Of a stretch of DNA of 64,000 bases, positions 8,873-17,374 are shown piece by piece (positions within the stretch are counted from its first letter, which is position 1; each line of letters opens with the position of its first letter). The notes below the pieces were generated by a model that saw nothing but the letters and a program-made list of their open reading frames with translations, was not told the origin of the DNA and searched no databases. The position numbers and the translations under genes were made by a program. The DNA comes from VXRJ01 sp964636705. GTDB lineage: Bacteria > Acidobacteriota > Vicinamibacteria > Vicinamibacterales > UBA8438. The stretch is from positions 113,662 through 177,661 of the forward strand of contig CAZWUJ010000004.1 in assembly GCA_964636705.1 (NCBI GenBank), in the 5' to 3' direction.

Positions 8873-10162
8873 ATGCGCACCGTCGACGCGGTCGGCCTCT
8901 GGTGCGCGATCGGCTACGCCGCTCTCGCCGTTCTGGCGCGGCAACCGGGCGAGCCGGACGTGGCCGCGTTCCTCCTCATCGCCGCCTGGACCGGGCTGCC
9001 GGTGTTCGGGCTCTACTGGCTGCTCCGCCGCCGCGGCGAGCCGGTTCCGGTAGGACACCTCTTCCTCTGGGCGATCGTCTTCCGGGTCTGCGGGCTGTTT
9101 GGCGGGCCGTTCTACGAGGACGATTTCTATCGCTACCTGTGGGACGCCTACCGCTTTGCGACGGCCGGCACGCCCTACGGCGACGCGCCGGAGACGTTCT
9201 TTGTCGATCCGGGCGTTCCGGCGCTGTTTCAACGCGTACTGGACGGGATCAACTACCCGGAGCTGCCCACCATCTACGGCCCGACGTTGCAGGTCATCTT
9301 CCTGCTCGGCTATTGGGTGCAGCCGGCCAGCGTCACGGTCCTGCAGGTCATGCTCATCGGCGTCGATCTGGCCATGCTGGCTCTGCTGCTGCGTCTGACC
9401 TCGGCACGCAACGTGCTCCTCTACGCGTGGTGTCCGCTGGTGGTCAAGGAGATCGCGTTTACCGCGCACCCGGACGGGGCCGGGGCGTGCCTGGTGCTCG
9501 CCGCCATCGTTCTCGCGCGGAACCGGAGCTGGCCGGGCGCCGCCATCCTTCTGGGGCTCGCCGCCGGGGCCAAGGCGTTCGGTCTGGTGCTCGCGCCGCT
9601 CGTGCTGGCGCGCGCGCCGGTCCGCTACTGGATCCTGTGCGGGGCGACGCTGGCCGCGCTGTACGCCCCGTTCGCCTTGCAGGGAGCGACGGACCTGGCC
9701 ACGTTCCAGGTCTTCGCCCGGGAGTGGGAGTTCAACTCCGCGCTCTTCGGGTTGCTTGCGACCGTTGTCCCGCGCTTCGAGCTGCGGGTTGTTCTGGGCC
9801 TCGTCTTCGCCGTGGCGTGGGGTTGCTACTATCGCCTCTACACGCAAGGTGGCGTACATGGAATACCGCGGGGCGACTGGCTGTACGGCGCGCTGCTCGC
9901 GGTATCCCCGGTGATCAATCCATGGTACCTGCTCTGGTTGCTGCCATTCGCCGCGCTCTTCCCGAGCGTTTGGGCATGGACCGCGTCGAGCGCCGTCCTT
10001 CTCAGCTACGTCACCTACCTGAACCTGCAGGACTACGCCTTGGATCCCTACGCGCAGCCCATCTGGGTGCGTTGGCTCGAGTTCGGCCTGGTTCTCGTGG
10101 CGCTCGGCGTCGATTGGGCCCGGCGCACCAGGCTCCGACACAGCGGTGAGGCAGAACGATGA
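8873..10162 (+). CDS. GT-C type membrane glycosyltransferase-like protein
   Basis: Polytopic protein of 429 residues with about 10-12 hydrophobic helices. The motif YEDDFYRYLWD in an extracytoplasmic loop near residue 82, followed by AYRFATAGTPYGDAPE, is typical of polyprenyl-phosphate-dependent mannosyltransferases of the GT87/MptA type, where acidic residues after the first helices are catalytic. It would move a sugar from a lipid-linked donor at the periplasmic face. A good Shine-Dalgarno (AGGAGG) lies 12 bases before the start. The gene overlaps the DUF547 gene by 4 bases. Confidence 0.68.
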   Translation: MRTVDAVGLWCAIGYAALAVLARQPGEPDVAAFLLIAAWTGLPVFGLYWLLRRRGEPVPVGHLFLWAIVFRVCGLFGGPFYEDDFYRYLWDAYRFATAGTPYGDAPETFFVDPGVPALFQRVLDGINYPELPTIYGPTLQVIFLLGYWVQPASVTVLQVMLIGVDLAMLALLLRLTSARNVLLYAWCPLVVKEIAFTAHPDGAGACLVLAAIVLARNRSWPGAAILLGLAAGAKAFGLVLAPLVLARAPVRYWILCGATLAALYAPFALQGATDLATFQVFAREWEFNSALFGLLATVVPRFELRVVLGLVFAVAWGCYYRLYTQGGVHGIPRGDWLYGALLAVSPVINPWYLLWLLPFAALFPSVWAWTASSAVLLSYVTYLNLQDYALDPYAQPIWVRWLEFGLVLVALGVDWARRTRLRHSGEAER

Positions 10163-11031
10163 TGACAAAGACAGTCCAGACAGAAGACACGGTGAAGAAG
10201 AACCGGCGCCGGCAGCTCGCCGCGGCCCTGTTTGGCGCCGGCGTGTTCGCACTCGCGTGCGGCGCGCCCGTGCCGGAAGAAATCGCGGGCTGGGACGTGA
10301 GCGACGAAACCAGCGTCGAACAACTCGACCACGGTCCGTGGCAGGCGATCCTGGACGGCTACGTCGCCACCGACGAGGCGGGCGTCAATCTCTTCGACTA
10401 CGAAGGTCTGCAGGCGAACGCCGGGGACACCGCGAAGCTGAACGGGTACCTGGAATACCTCCAGGGCCTCGACCCGCGCGACTATTCCCGCGCGGAGCAG
10501 ATGGCCTACTGGATCAACTTCTACAACGCGTTGACCGTCAAGGTCGTGCTCGACGAGTACCCCGTGGAGACCATCCGGGACATCCACGAGGGCGTGGTGC
10601 CCTACACCGGGCCCTGGGACGACGTGCACGCTCGCGTCACCGACGAGGATCTCACGCTCAATCACATGGAACACGGGATCCTGCGTCCCCTCTGGCGGGA
10701 CGAACGGATCCACTACGCTGTCAACTGCGCCGCCTACGGCTGCCCGCATCTGATCGACACGGCGTTCACCGCCGCCAACACCGAAGAGTTGCTCGAAACC
10801 GGAGCGAAGGCGTATGTCAACAACTTCCGGGGCGTGGATGTGGTCGACGAGGATTTCATCGTCATCTCCAGCATCTACGACTGGTACGCGGAGGACTTCG
10901 GAGACACGGAGGCGTCGGTGCTGGAGCATCTGCGCAAGTACGCCGACGGGGAGCTGGCGGCGTTCCTGGAGAACTTCGAGGGGGCGCTCGAGTACGACTA
11001 CGACTGGAGCCTGAACGCGCAGAACCGCTGA
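10159..11031 (+). CDS. DUF547 domain lipoprotein
   Basis: Protein of 290 residues with a lipoprotein signal peptide: RRR, a hydrophobic stretch, then the lipobox FALAC with Cys at about 34. The rest matches DUF547, with AYWINFYNALTVK near 115, LTLNHMEHGILRP near 165 and HYAVNCAAYGCP near 187. The family's function is unsettled; its conserved Cys/His/Asn residues suggest a papain-like fold. Located between the GT-C protein and the serine hydrolase, spacing -4 and +11 bases, so probably one transcript. Confidence 0.82.
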   Translation: MMTKTVQTEDTVKKNRRRQLAAALFGAGVFALACGAPVPEEIAGWDVSDETSVEQLDHGPWQAILDGYVATDEAGVNLFDYEGLQANAGDTAKLNGYLEYLQGLDPRDYSRAEQMAYWINFYNALTVKVVLDEYPVETIRDIHEGVVPYTGPWDDVHARVTDEDLTLNHMEHGILRPLWRDERIHYAVNCAAYGCPHLIDTAFTAANTEELLETGAKAYVNNFRGVDVVDEDFIVISSIYDWYAEDFGDTEASVLEHLRKYADGELAAFLENFEGALEYDYDWSLNAQNR

Positions 11032-11042
11032 GGAGGTGCTGC

Positions 11043-12200
11043 ATGGCGAGAGCACGACTCGTGCGCGCGATCGGCGGGGCGGCCGCCGCGTCGTCCCTGC
11101 TGGCCTGTGCCGGTCCGGAATCGCCGGCGTCGTCGTCGGAGTCGGTTGCGGAGGCTCTCGCTGAGGCCGCGCCGGCCGGAGGACAGGCGCTGTACTTCCC
11201 GGCCGCCGATGGGACCTGGGAGACGGTTGATCCGGCGGCGGTCGGCTGGGACGCCGAGGGGCTCGAGGCGGCCCTCACCGTCGCTGCGGAACGGGACTCG
11301 ACCGGTGTGGTCATCCTCCACGGCGGGCGGATCCTGGCGGAGCGGCACTGGACGCTGGACTCCCCGTCGCGCGGACACGTGAACGGCAGCTACGGACCCA
11401 ACGGCGACGGACACGCGATCGAAGACGTCGCTTCCGTGCAGAAGAGCGTGGTTGCGGTTCTCGTCGGGATGGCGCGGGAGCGAGGGCTGCTGACCCTCGA
11501 CGATCCGGTCACCGATTACCTGGGGCGGTGGACCGAGGCGTCGGAAGAGCAGGAACGCGCGGTCACCATCCGCCACCTGATGGCCATGACGACCGGCCTC
11601 ACGCCCGCGCTGGAGCACGACGCCGCGCCGGGCGAGAAGTGGCTCTACAACACGCCCGCCTATCACCACCTCCTCCGCATCGTCGCCGCCGCCGCCGATC
11701 TCGACCGCAACGCAGTCACGCGGGAGTGGCTGACGGGGCGCCTCGGCATGCGGGACTCGCGGTGGGAGCCGCGTCCCTGGGCGGCATCCGCCATTGGAAC
11801 GGGCTTCGCGGCCACGGCCCGCGACCTGGCGCGCTTCGGCCTGTTCATCCTGGCCGGCGGGACCTGGGACGGCGAGACCGTCATCCACGCCACGGAGTAC
11901 CTGTCGGAGATGCTGCGGCCGTCGCAGACGCTGAACCCGTCGTACGGCCTCCTGTGGTGGGTCAACGGCCAGAATTCTTCGCAGTCCTGGGCGATTCCGC
12001 CGGTGACGACCGCCGGCACCCTCATCGCGGCCGCGCCGGCCGACCTGGTCGCCGCGCAGGGCGCCCGCGACCGAAAGCTCTACGTCGTACCGAGTCTGGA
12101 TCTGGTCGTCAGCCGCCTGGGCGACGCCGGCTCGCGCGACGGCTCATCGTTCAACGACGCTTTCTGGGAGCGCCTGGCCGAAGCCGCGCCGCAAGGCTGA
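11043..12200 (+). CDS. serine hydrolase, beta-lactamase/penicillin-binding-protein class C family, lipoprotein
   Basis: Predicted periplasmic lipoprotein (lipobox LLAC, Cys about 22). The catalytic S-x-x-K is SVQK at about residues 131-134, in the usual DVASVQKSVVAVL context. A Tyr-containing second motif (LYNTPAYHH, near 200) and C-terminal KLYVVPSLDLVVSRLG follow. Such enzymes are esterases or peptidases related to AmpC; true lactamase activity is not implied. The frame is open far upstream, but the ATG at 11043 follows GAGGAGG and the DUF547 stop by 11 bases, so it is the likely start. Confidence 0.85.
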   Translation: MARARLVRAIGGAAAASSLLACAGPESPASSSESVAEALAEAAPAGGQALYFPAADGTWETVDPAAVGWDAEGLEAALTVAAERDSTGVVILHGGRILAERHWTLDSPSRGHVNGSYGPNGDGHAIEDVASVQKSVVAVLVGMARERGLLTLDDPVTDYLGRWTEASEEQERAVTIRHLMAMTTGLTPALEHDAAPGEKWLYNTPAYHHLLRIVAAAADLDRNAVTREWLTGRLGMRDSRWEPRPWAASAIGTGFAATARDLARFGLFILAGGTWDGETVIHATEYLSEMLRPSQTLNPSYGLLWWVNGQNSSQSWAIPPVTTAGTLIAAAPADLVAAQGARDRKLYVVPSLDLVVSRLGDAGSRDGSSFNDAFWERLAEAAPQG

Positions 12201-12322
12201 CGCCCGGCACGAAAACCAACGTCGCGGTCACTCGTTTCCCGAGAACTACCGGCAACCATACGCTTGTGTAGGGTATGCTTGCGCATTGGGTATGGCTCAA
12301 CCCTGGGATTGGAGAGGACTTC

Positions 12323-12697
12323 ATGAAGCGTTACTTCGTTGTAGCTGTACTTTTGGCTGCCGGTGCCGCCCTTGTCCACGGTTCGGCGGAAGCGTCCGGC
12401 TCCATCGGCACCGGCGCCGGCAAGGTGAGCCCGCGCGCAGCGTATTCGCAGGGCAAGGCGCTGACCTTCGACCTTCTGGTCTGCGATTCCTGCCCGGTCC
12501 AGAACGACGACCTCGACCGGGATCGAGCCCTGAGCCTGACCGCCAGCCTCGTGGCGGTCCATGACGGCAACACGACCGGGTCGCCCGACGACGAAGCGGT
12601 CGGGGCCGTGTGTGGCGGCGGGGCGGTGCAGGGCGAGGAGTGCAGTCTCCGGATGGAGCTTGTGCACTACTTCCTCACGCGCCGCTTCAAGCTGTAG
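12323..12697 (+). CDS. hypothetical secreted protein
   Basis: Protein of 124 residues with a clear signal peptide (MKRYFVVAVLLAAGAALVHG, cleavage near AEA-SG). The mature part has four or more Cys (CDSC, VCGG, EECS), suggesting disulfides in the periplasm. No family recognised. The start at 12323 is preferred over an in-frame upstream one because GGAGAGG lies 6 bases before it and the signal peptide begins there. It stands alone between the serine hydrolase and the barrel gene. Confidence 0.6.
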   Translation: MKRYFVVAVLLAAGAALVHGSAEASGSIGTGAGKVSPRAAYSQGKALTFDLLVCDSCPVQNDDLDRDRALSLTASLVAVHDGNTTGSPDDEAVGAVCGGGAVQGEECSLRMELVHYFLTRRFKL

Positions 12698-12753
12698 GCC
12701 GGGCGCGTCGAGACCCAGTTGGCCAGTTAACGTTCCGAGAATCAGCACACGCC

Positions 12754-13701
12754 ATGTCAAAGTACTTTCGCCTGTTGTTCAGCCTTCCCGCCGTGCCGGC
12801 GGTCTTCGTGTTGCCGTTCGCTGCCCCGGCGTTCGCACAGGGAACGCCGTGGCTCGCGGAACCGGGAACCGGCACGTTCAGCATCACCTACGTCAATCAG
12901 AACGCGAAGGAGTTCTTTCGCGAGACCACGAAGGTCAAGGGGCCGCTCGAGGCGACCAACGCGAACCTCGCGCAGAACACGGTGTGGTTCGGCGTCAACT
13001 ACGTGGTCACGGACGCCGTGGCCATCGACGTGCAGTCGGCCTGGGCGCGGAGCTTCGTGGCCGGAGGCGTCGGCCCGTCGGGCGGCCAGGAGAGCTACAG
13101 CGGCCTGTTCGATTCCAACGTCGCGGTGACGTGGCGGATCGTCGACGAACTGATCAGTGACGCGCCGAGTGTCGCACTGCGGGTGGGGGCGATTGCCGCC
13201 GGCGCCTACGACACCGGCTACATCAATTCGATTGGTGACGGGGGCCACGGCATCGAAACCTCGCTCGTCATCGGCAGGTTCGCGGACGCGGCGGGCGTGT
13301 CGGCGGAGATAGGCTACCGGTACCGCACGGGCACGGAGGTCAACCCCCAGGCGGTGGGCGCGTCGGGGTCGAGTGAGCAGGTCGACATCCCGGCGGATGT
13401 GTTCCTCAACGTCGGGGTCTTCATCCCGGTCGGCGGCGCCGTCACCATCGGCGCCGACTACCAGATGGTCAACGCCCTCTCGGGTATCGACATCGGCGGC
13501 GCGGGCTTCTCGCCGAGCCGCTTCCCCGGGCTGGAGGAAGACCGCCACCTCGTGGCCGGGCGGCTCCTCGCCAACGTCACGGATACGGTCAGCGTCAATG
13601 CCTTCTTTGGCCAGATGGTGGCCGGCCGCAACACTGCGGCATCGCGGATCGTCGGCTTCGGCCTGGGCTTCGGCTTCGGCGGCGGCGACTTGGGATTCTA
13701 G
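12754..13701 (+). CDS. outer-membrane beta-barrel protein, function unknown
   Basis: Protein of 315 residues with a signal peptide (cleavage after PAFAQ, about residue 29). Alternating-hydrophobicity strands run through the whole mature part, ending in a C-terminal Phe (GGGDLGF), as in outer-membrane barrels. Layout resembles transporters of the MetA/phenol-degradation or porin-like type, but no diagnostic motif was found. The start is placed at the ATG opening the signal peptide; the frame is open further upstream into the preceding gene. Convergent with enolase. Confidence 0.6.
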   Translation: MSKYFRLLFSLPAVPAVFVLPFAAPAFAQGTPWLAEPGTGTFSITYVNQNAKEFFRETTKVKGPLEATNANLAQNTVWFGVNYVVTDAVAIDVQSAWARSFVAGGVGPSGGQESYSGLFDSNVAVTWRIVDELISDAPSVALRVGAIAAGAYDTGYINSIGDGGHGIETSLVIGRFADAAGVSAEIGYRYRTGTEVNPQAVGASGSSEQVDIPADVFLNVGVFIPVGGAVTIGADYQMVNALSGIDIGGAGFSPSRFPGLEEDRHLVAGRLLANVTDTVSVNAFFGQMVAGRNTAASRIVGFGLGFGFGGGDLGF

Positions 13702-13752
13702 CCCGACCACCGTCGCCTGCGGCTCCGATGGTCGCCCAGCCGGGCCTATCTG

Positions 13753-13783
13753 GCAGGCTGCACCGTTCCACGGCGCAGCCTGC
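13753..13783. terminator. hairpin between convergent genes
   Basis: A perfect 9-base inverted repeat (GCAGGCTGC ... GCAGCCTGC) with a 13-base loop lies in the 112-base gap between the convergent barrel and enolase genes. Position fits a bidirectional terminator. No T-run follows on either side, so an intrinsic terminator is only suggested. Confidence 0.35.
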
Positions 13784-13813
13784 TCGCGGCGGACGCGGCT
13801 CCAGGACGACGGG

Positions 13814-15115
13814 TCAGAGCACCGACTGATTGAAGCCGCCGATCCCCGCGTACGTGCACTCGCCGGCCAGGTCGTGCTCGATGCGGAGCAGGCGGTTGAA
13901 CTTCGCGGTCCGTTCGCCGCGGCAGCCCGAGCCGGTCTTGATGTGTCCGCAACGGGTCGCCACCGCGAGATCGGCGATGAACGTGTCCTCGGTCTCGCCG
14001 GAGCGGTGCGACATGTAGGCGCCGTAGCCATGCTCCTGCGCAAGGCGGACGGTCTCGAGGGTCTCGGTGACGGTGCCGATCTGATTCAGCTTCACCAGGA
14101 TCGCGTTGGCCACACCCTTGCCGATCGCCTCGCGCAGGATGGCCGGGTTGGTGCACAGCAGGTCGTCGCCGACCAGCTCGATGCGAGAGCCGAGGGCCCC
14201 GGTCAACTGCGCCCAGCCTTCCCAGTCGTTCTCGGCCAGCGCATCCTCGATCAGGACGATCGGATAGCGGTCGATCCAGGAACGCCACAGGTCGATCATC
14301 TCCGCCGTGCTCCGCACCGATTGATCCGACTTGAACGCGACGTAGCCGCCGTCCCGCCACATCTCGCTTGTCGCCGGGTCGAGGCAGATCGCGATGTCCG
14401 CGCCGGGACGGTAGCCGGCCGCCTCGATGGCCCGGAGAATCCACTCGATCGCCTCTTCGTTGCTTGTCAGATCGGGCGCGAATCCTCCTTCGTCGCCGAT
14501 TCCGGTGGACTTGCCGTCCGCCTTGAGGAGCGCGCGGAGCGCGTGAAACGTCTCGATTCCCATCTGCAGCGCCTCGGCAAAGGTGGGCGCGTTGTGCGGC
14601 GCGATCTTGAACTCCTGGAAGTCGACGGTGTTGTCGGCGTGGCGGCCGCCGTTGATCACGTTGAGGCACGGAACCGGCAGCACGGCGCCATCGCTGTCGC
14701 TCCCTCCGTGCAACCCCTGCAGGTGCCGGTAGAGCGGCACGCCGACCGATGCCGCCTCGGCCCGCGCCGCCGCCATCGAGACGCCCAGAAGCGCGTTCGC
14801 GCCCAGGCGCGCCTTGTTGGGCGTGCCGTCGAGCTGAATCATCCGCCGGTCGAGCCCTTCCTGATCCGCGGCGTCGCAACCCGCGAGCGCGTCCGCGATC
14901 TCGCCGTTGACGTTCGCGACGGCCTGCCGCACTCCCTTGCCGCCGTAGCGCCGGCCGCCGTCGCGCAGTTCCGCCGCCTCGCGCTCGCCGGTCGAGGCGC
15001 CGGAGGGTACGCGCGCCTCCGCGACGGTTCCGTCTTCGATCAGGACTCGCGCTTCCACCGTCGGGTTGCCCCGGGAATCGATTACTTCGAGGGCGTCAAT
15101 CGCGCGTATTCTCAT
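13814..15115 (-). CDS. eno: enolase (phosphopyruvate hydratase)
   Basis: Glycolytic enzyme converting 2-phosphoglycerate to phosphoenolpyruvate in the cytoplasm; 433 residues, normal length. It opens with the family signature IDALEVIDSRGNPTVEA and PSGASTGEREA. Later motifs are VLPVPCLNVINGGRHADN, GDEGGFAPDL, the metal ligand region LIEDALAENDWEGW, the catalytic Lys in ILVKLNQIGTVTETLE, and SHRSGETEDTFIADLAV. All expected residues are present. It stands in the minus-strand group next to another enolase-superfamily gene. Confidence 0.97.
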   Translation of the reverse strand: MRIRAIDALEVIDSRGNPTVEARVLIEDGTVAEARVPSGASTGEREAAELRDGGRRYGGKGVRQAVANVNGEIADALAGCDAADQEGLDRRMIQLDGTPNKARLGANALLGVSMAAARAEAASVGVPLYRHLQGLHGGSDSDGAVLPVPCLNVINGGRHADNTVDFQEFKIAPHNAPTFAEALQMGIETFHALRALLKADGKSTGIGDEGGFAPDLTSNEEAIEWILRAIEAAGYRPGADIAICLDPATSEMWRDGGYVAFKSDQSVRSTAEMIDLWRSWIDRYPIVLIEDALAENDWEGWAQLTGALGSRIELVGDDLLCTNPAILREAIGKGVANAILVKLNQIGTVTETLETVRLAQEHGYGAYMSHRSGETEDTFIADLAVATRCGHIKTGSGCRGERTAKFNRLLRIEHDLAGECTYAGIGGFNQSVL

Positions 15116-15186
15116 CGTTGCCGTTCGTCCTTCCGCTTGCCCGCAGGCTTGTCCCCGGGCCGGTCCGGGAAGGCGCCGCCGCGATG

Positions 15187-16419
15187 CTACGCATGCTCGC
15201 GGGCAAGCGCGTCATTCAACGTTACGCCGAAGCCGGGGCCATCCGGCACGCGCAGGATACCCGACTCGAACCGCTCGGGCGGGTCCAGCAGGTCGCCGCG
15301 CCAGTCGGCTTCGTTCCACTGGTATTCCAGGATGTCGAAGTTCGACATGCCGGCACAGGCGTGGGCCGACGCCATGGTGCTGACCGGCCCGCTCGGGTTG
15401 TGCGGCGAGACGAGCACGCCGTGAAGTTCGGCCACCGTGGCGATGTTCGCGATCTCGGCGAGTCCGCCGCAGTGCTTCACATCCGGCATGATGATGTCGA
15501 CGGCGCCCTCGCGGCAGAGCGGTTCGAAACCCTCGACGCCGAAGAGGAACTCGCCGCCCGCCATCGTCTGGCGGATGCCTTCCTTGATCGACTTCGTGCT
15601 CGCCAGATCGGTCGGCGGCACCGGCTCCTCGTACCACGACAGTTGCTGCGGCTCGAGGCGGCGCGCCACCTCGATGGCGAGCGGCACGTCGAAGAAGCTG
15701 TGGACGTCGATCTTCAGGTCGACCTCCGGTCCGATCGCCTCGCGCATCGCTTCGATGCAGGCGATTCCGAGCTCGGTTGCCGCCTCGACGTCGGCCTCCG
15801 GCCCGTCGAGGGGCGGAAAACCGTCGAAGGGCGCCGCCTTGATCGCGCGGAAGCCGTCGGCCGCGGCCTGGCGCGCGTTGGCGGCGAAGCCTTCCGGCGT
15901 CCGGTTCGAAGTCGCGCGGTTGATGTTGGCGTAGACGGGCAGTTCAAGGTGGAGGGTGCCGCCGCTCAGATCGTACACCGGCGCGCCGAGCGCCTTCCCG
16001 ACCAGGTCCCACTGCGCCTGCTCGATCGCGCTGAACGCGGTCGCCACGACGCGGTTGCCGCCCGCCGCCGCCGCGCGGCCGTTCTGGCGGTAGCGCTCGA
16101 TCTCGAACGGCGACCGGTCACGCGCCATGTCGAAGAACCGGGCCAGTTCCGGCATGTCGGTCCGGCGTCCCATCGACGCCTCGCCGAGTCCGGTCATCCC
16201 GTCGTTGGTCGTCAGCCGGACGAAGATCCAGGTCGTCCGCCCGGTGGCGCGCACGACGATCGTTTCCATCCCGGTGATGCGCAATCCGAGCTCCGCCTGG
16301 CCAAGTGGCAGGCGGACGGCCGCGGCGGCGGACCTCGCCCAAGCGGGGGCGGTCGCGGCCATGCCGGCGAGGGCCGGCAGCGCGGCGAGAAACGTTCGCC
16401 GCCGGCAGGGCGTGATCAT
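15187..16419 (-). CDS. mandelate racemase/muconate lactonizing enzyme family protein, Tat-exported
   Basis: Enolase-superfamily sugar-acid dehydratase or racemase of 410 residues. It begins with a Tat signal (CRRRTFLAALPALAGMAATAPAWA). The barrel part shows a Lys in FRAIKAAPFDG and metal ligands in DLKIDVHSF, WYEEPVPP and GGEFLFG, plus SPHNPSGPVSTMAS near the C-terminus. The pattern fits acid-sugar dehydratases, but the substrate cannot be assigned. The frame is open upstream over the DUF4159 gene; the ATG at 16419, 17 bases after the DUF4159 stop, starts the signal peptide and is preferred. Confidence 0.85.
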   Translation of the reverse strand: MITPCRRRTFLAALPALAGMAATAPAWARSAAAAVRLPLGQAELGLRITGMETIVVRATGRTTWIFVRLTTNDGMTGLGEASMGRRTDMPELARFFDMARDRSPFEIERYRQNGRAAAAGGNRVVATAFSAIEQAQWDLVGKALGAPVYDLSGGTLHLELPVYANINRATSNRTPEGFAANARQAAADGFRAIKAAPFDGFPPLDGPEADVEAATELGIACIEAMREAIGPEVDLKIDVHSFFDVPLAIEVARRLEPQQLSWYEEPVPPTDLASTKSIKEGIRQTMAGGEFLFGVEGFEPLCREGAVDIIMPDVKHCGGLAEIANIATVAELHGVLVSPHNPSGPVSTMASAHACAGMSNFDILEYQWNEADWRGDLLDPPERFESGILRVPDGPGFGVTLNDALAREHA

Positions 16420-16436
16420 CGAAACCTGGACGCCCC

Positions 16437-17267
16437 TCAGTGGCTCATCGAGTAAAGCAGGACGTTGATGCCGAGCCCGTAGCCGTCCGGGGAAAACTGT
16501 TGGAAGAACCGTGGATCGTCGGACTCCCGCTCCCACGCGTCGGCAACGTCGGTGTTGTGCGTCATCACCACCAGGAAGCGGCCGTGCTCGTCCGTGATGG
16601 CCCGGAAATGGGCGACGTCGCTGTCGCGGCCACGCTCGGAGGTGGTCCGGCCCCCGGAGCGGTACCAGAACTGGATGGAAGTGATCTGGGGGATCTTCTC
16701 GACATGCGTGAGCGCCGTGAAGACGGGGTGGTCCATCGGAACGTCGCGGATGGGGTAATGGGAAGGCGGGAGCACGCGGCTGATCTCGCTGACCCAATGC
16801 TGCCAGGCAGCGGGTCCCCAGAAGTCATCCACCCAGAGAAAGCCTCCCTTGAGCAGATAGTCGCGGAGCCCGGAGGCCTCCTCGCCGGTCAATCCGATGG
16901 TTCCGACGTCGGCCGCCATCAGGAACGGGCAATTGAACAGTGCGGGGTCCGTCAGGCGAACTACCCAATGGTTCGGCTCACCGTGCGCGTCGGTGCTGAT
17001 CTCGGTGGCCGTGAGGTCCTCCAGGCGGTGCATCAGGTTGATGCCGGCGAAGGGGTAGTCGGTCGACCAACCCATGCCGAGCGCCTCGTAGCGCACCTGG
17101 TCGTACATCAGCTTGCAGAAAGTGAAGCCGCGGTCCGGCATCGACTCCGGAGGGAAGCGGGGCGGCAGGTTGCCCTCCCCCACACCCCAGCCCCACTGGG
17201 CCCATCCGACCGCGAGGAGGCCGGTAAACAGGAATGCCACGACCGACAGGACGACCCGACGCGACAC
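16437..17267 (-). CDS. DUF4159 domain protein
   Basis: Secreted or membrane-anchored protein of 276 residues. It has an N-terminal signal/anchor (to about residue 23) followed by a DUF4159 domain: FTFCKLMYDQVRYE near 50, YPFAGINLMHRL, LRDYLLKGGFLWVDDFWG near 138 and the C-terminal GYGLGINVLLYSM. The domain is flavodoxin/gatase-like in fold; function unknown, often next to MoxR/DUF58 systems. Here it is upstream of and probably co-transcribed with the enolase-superfamily enzyme. Divergent from the TPR gene. Confidence 0.8.
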   Translation of the reverse strand: MSRRVVLSVVAFLFTGLLAVGWAQWGWGVGEGNLPPRFPPESMPDRGFTFCKLMYDQVRYEALGMGWSTDYPFAGINLMHRLEDLTATEISTDAHGEPNHWVVRLTDPALFNCPFLMAADVGTIGLTGEEASGLRDYLLKGGFLWVDDFWGPAAWQHWVSEISRVLPPSHYPIRDVPMDHPVFTALTHVEKIPQITSIQFWYRSGGRTTSERGRDSDVAHFRAITDEHGRFLVVMTHNTDVADAWERESDDPRFFQQFSPDGYGLGINVLLYSMSH

Positions 17268-17374
17268 GGCACCCTCAGCATACCCCAGCTTGGCGGCAGG
17301 ACACCGTCAGAACCCGCTGGGAGCGTATGATCTAGGGGACCGGTTCCGCGAACCACGGAAGGAAGCGAAGAGCG

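Noticed and set aside
7149..9053. 634-codon plus-strand frame over the symporter
   Set aside because: The symporter frame has the family motifs; this one is His/Arg-rich nonsense.
13373..15424. 683-codon plus-strand frame antisense to enolase
   Set aside because: Enolase is certain on the minus strand; this is its complement.
17342..17354. Palindrome GGTTCCGCGAACC before the TPR gene as an operator
   Set aside because: Only 5-base arms, expected by chance in GC-rich DNA.
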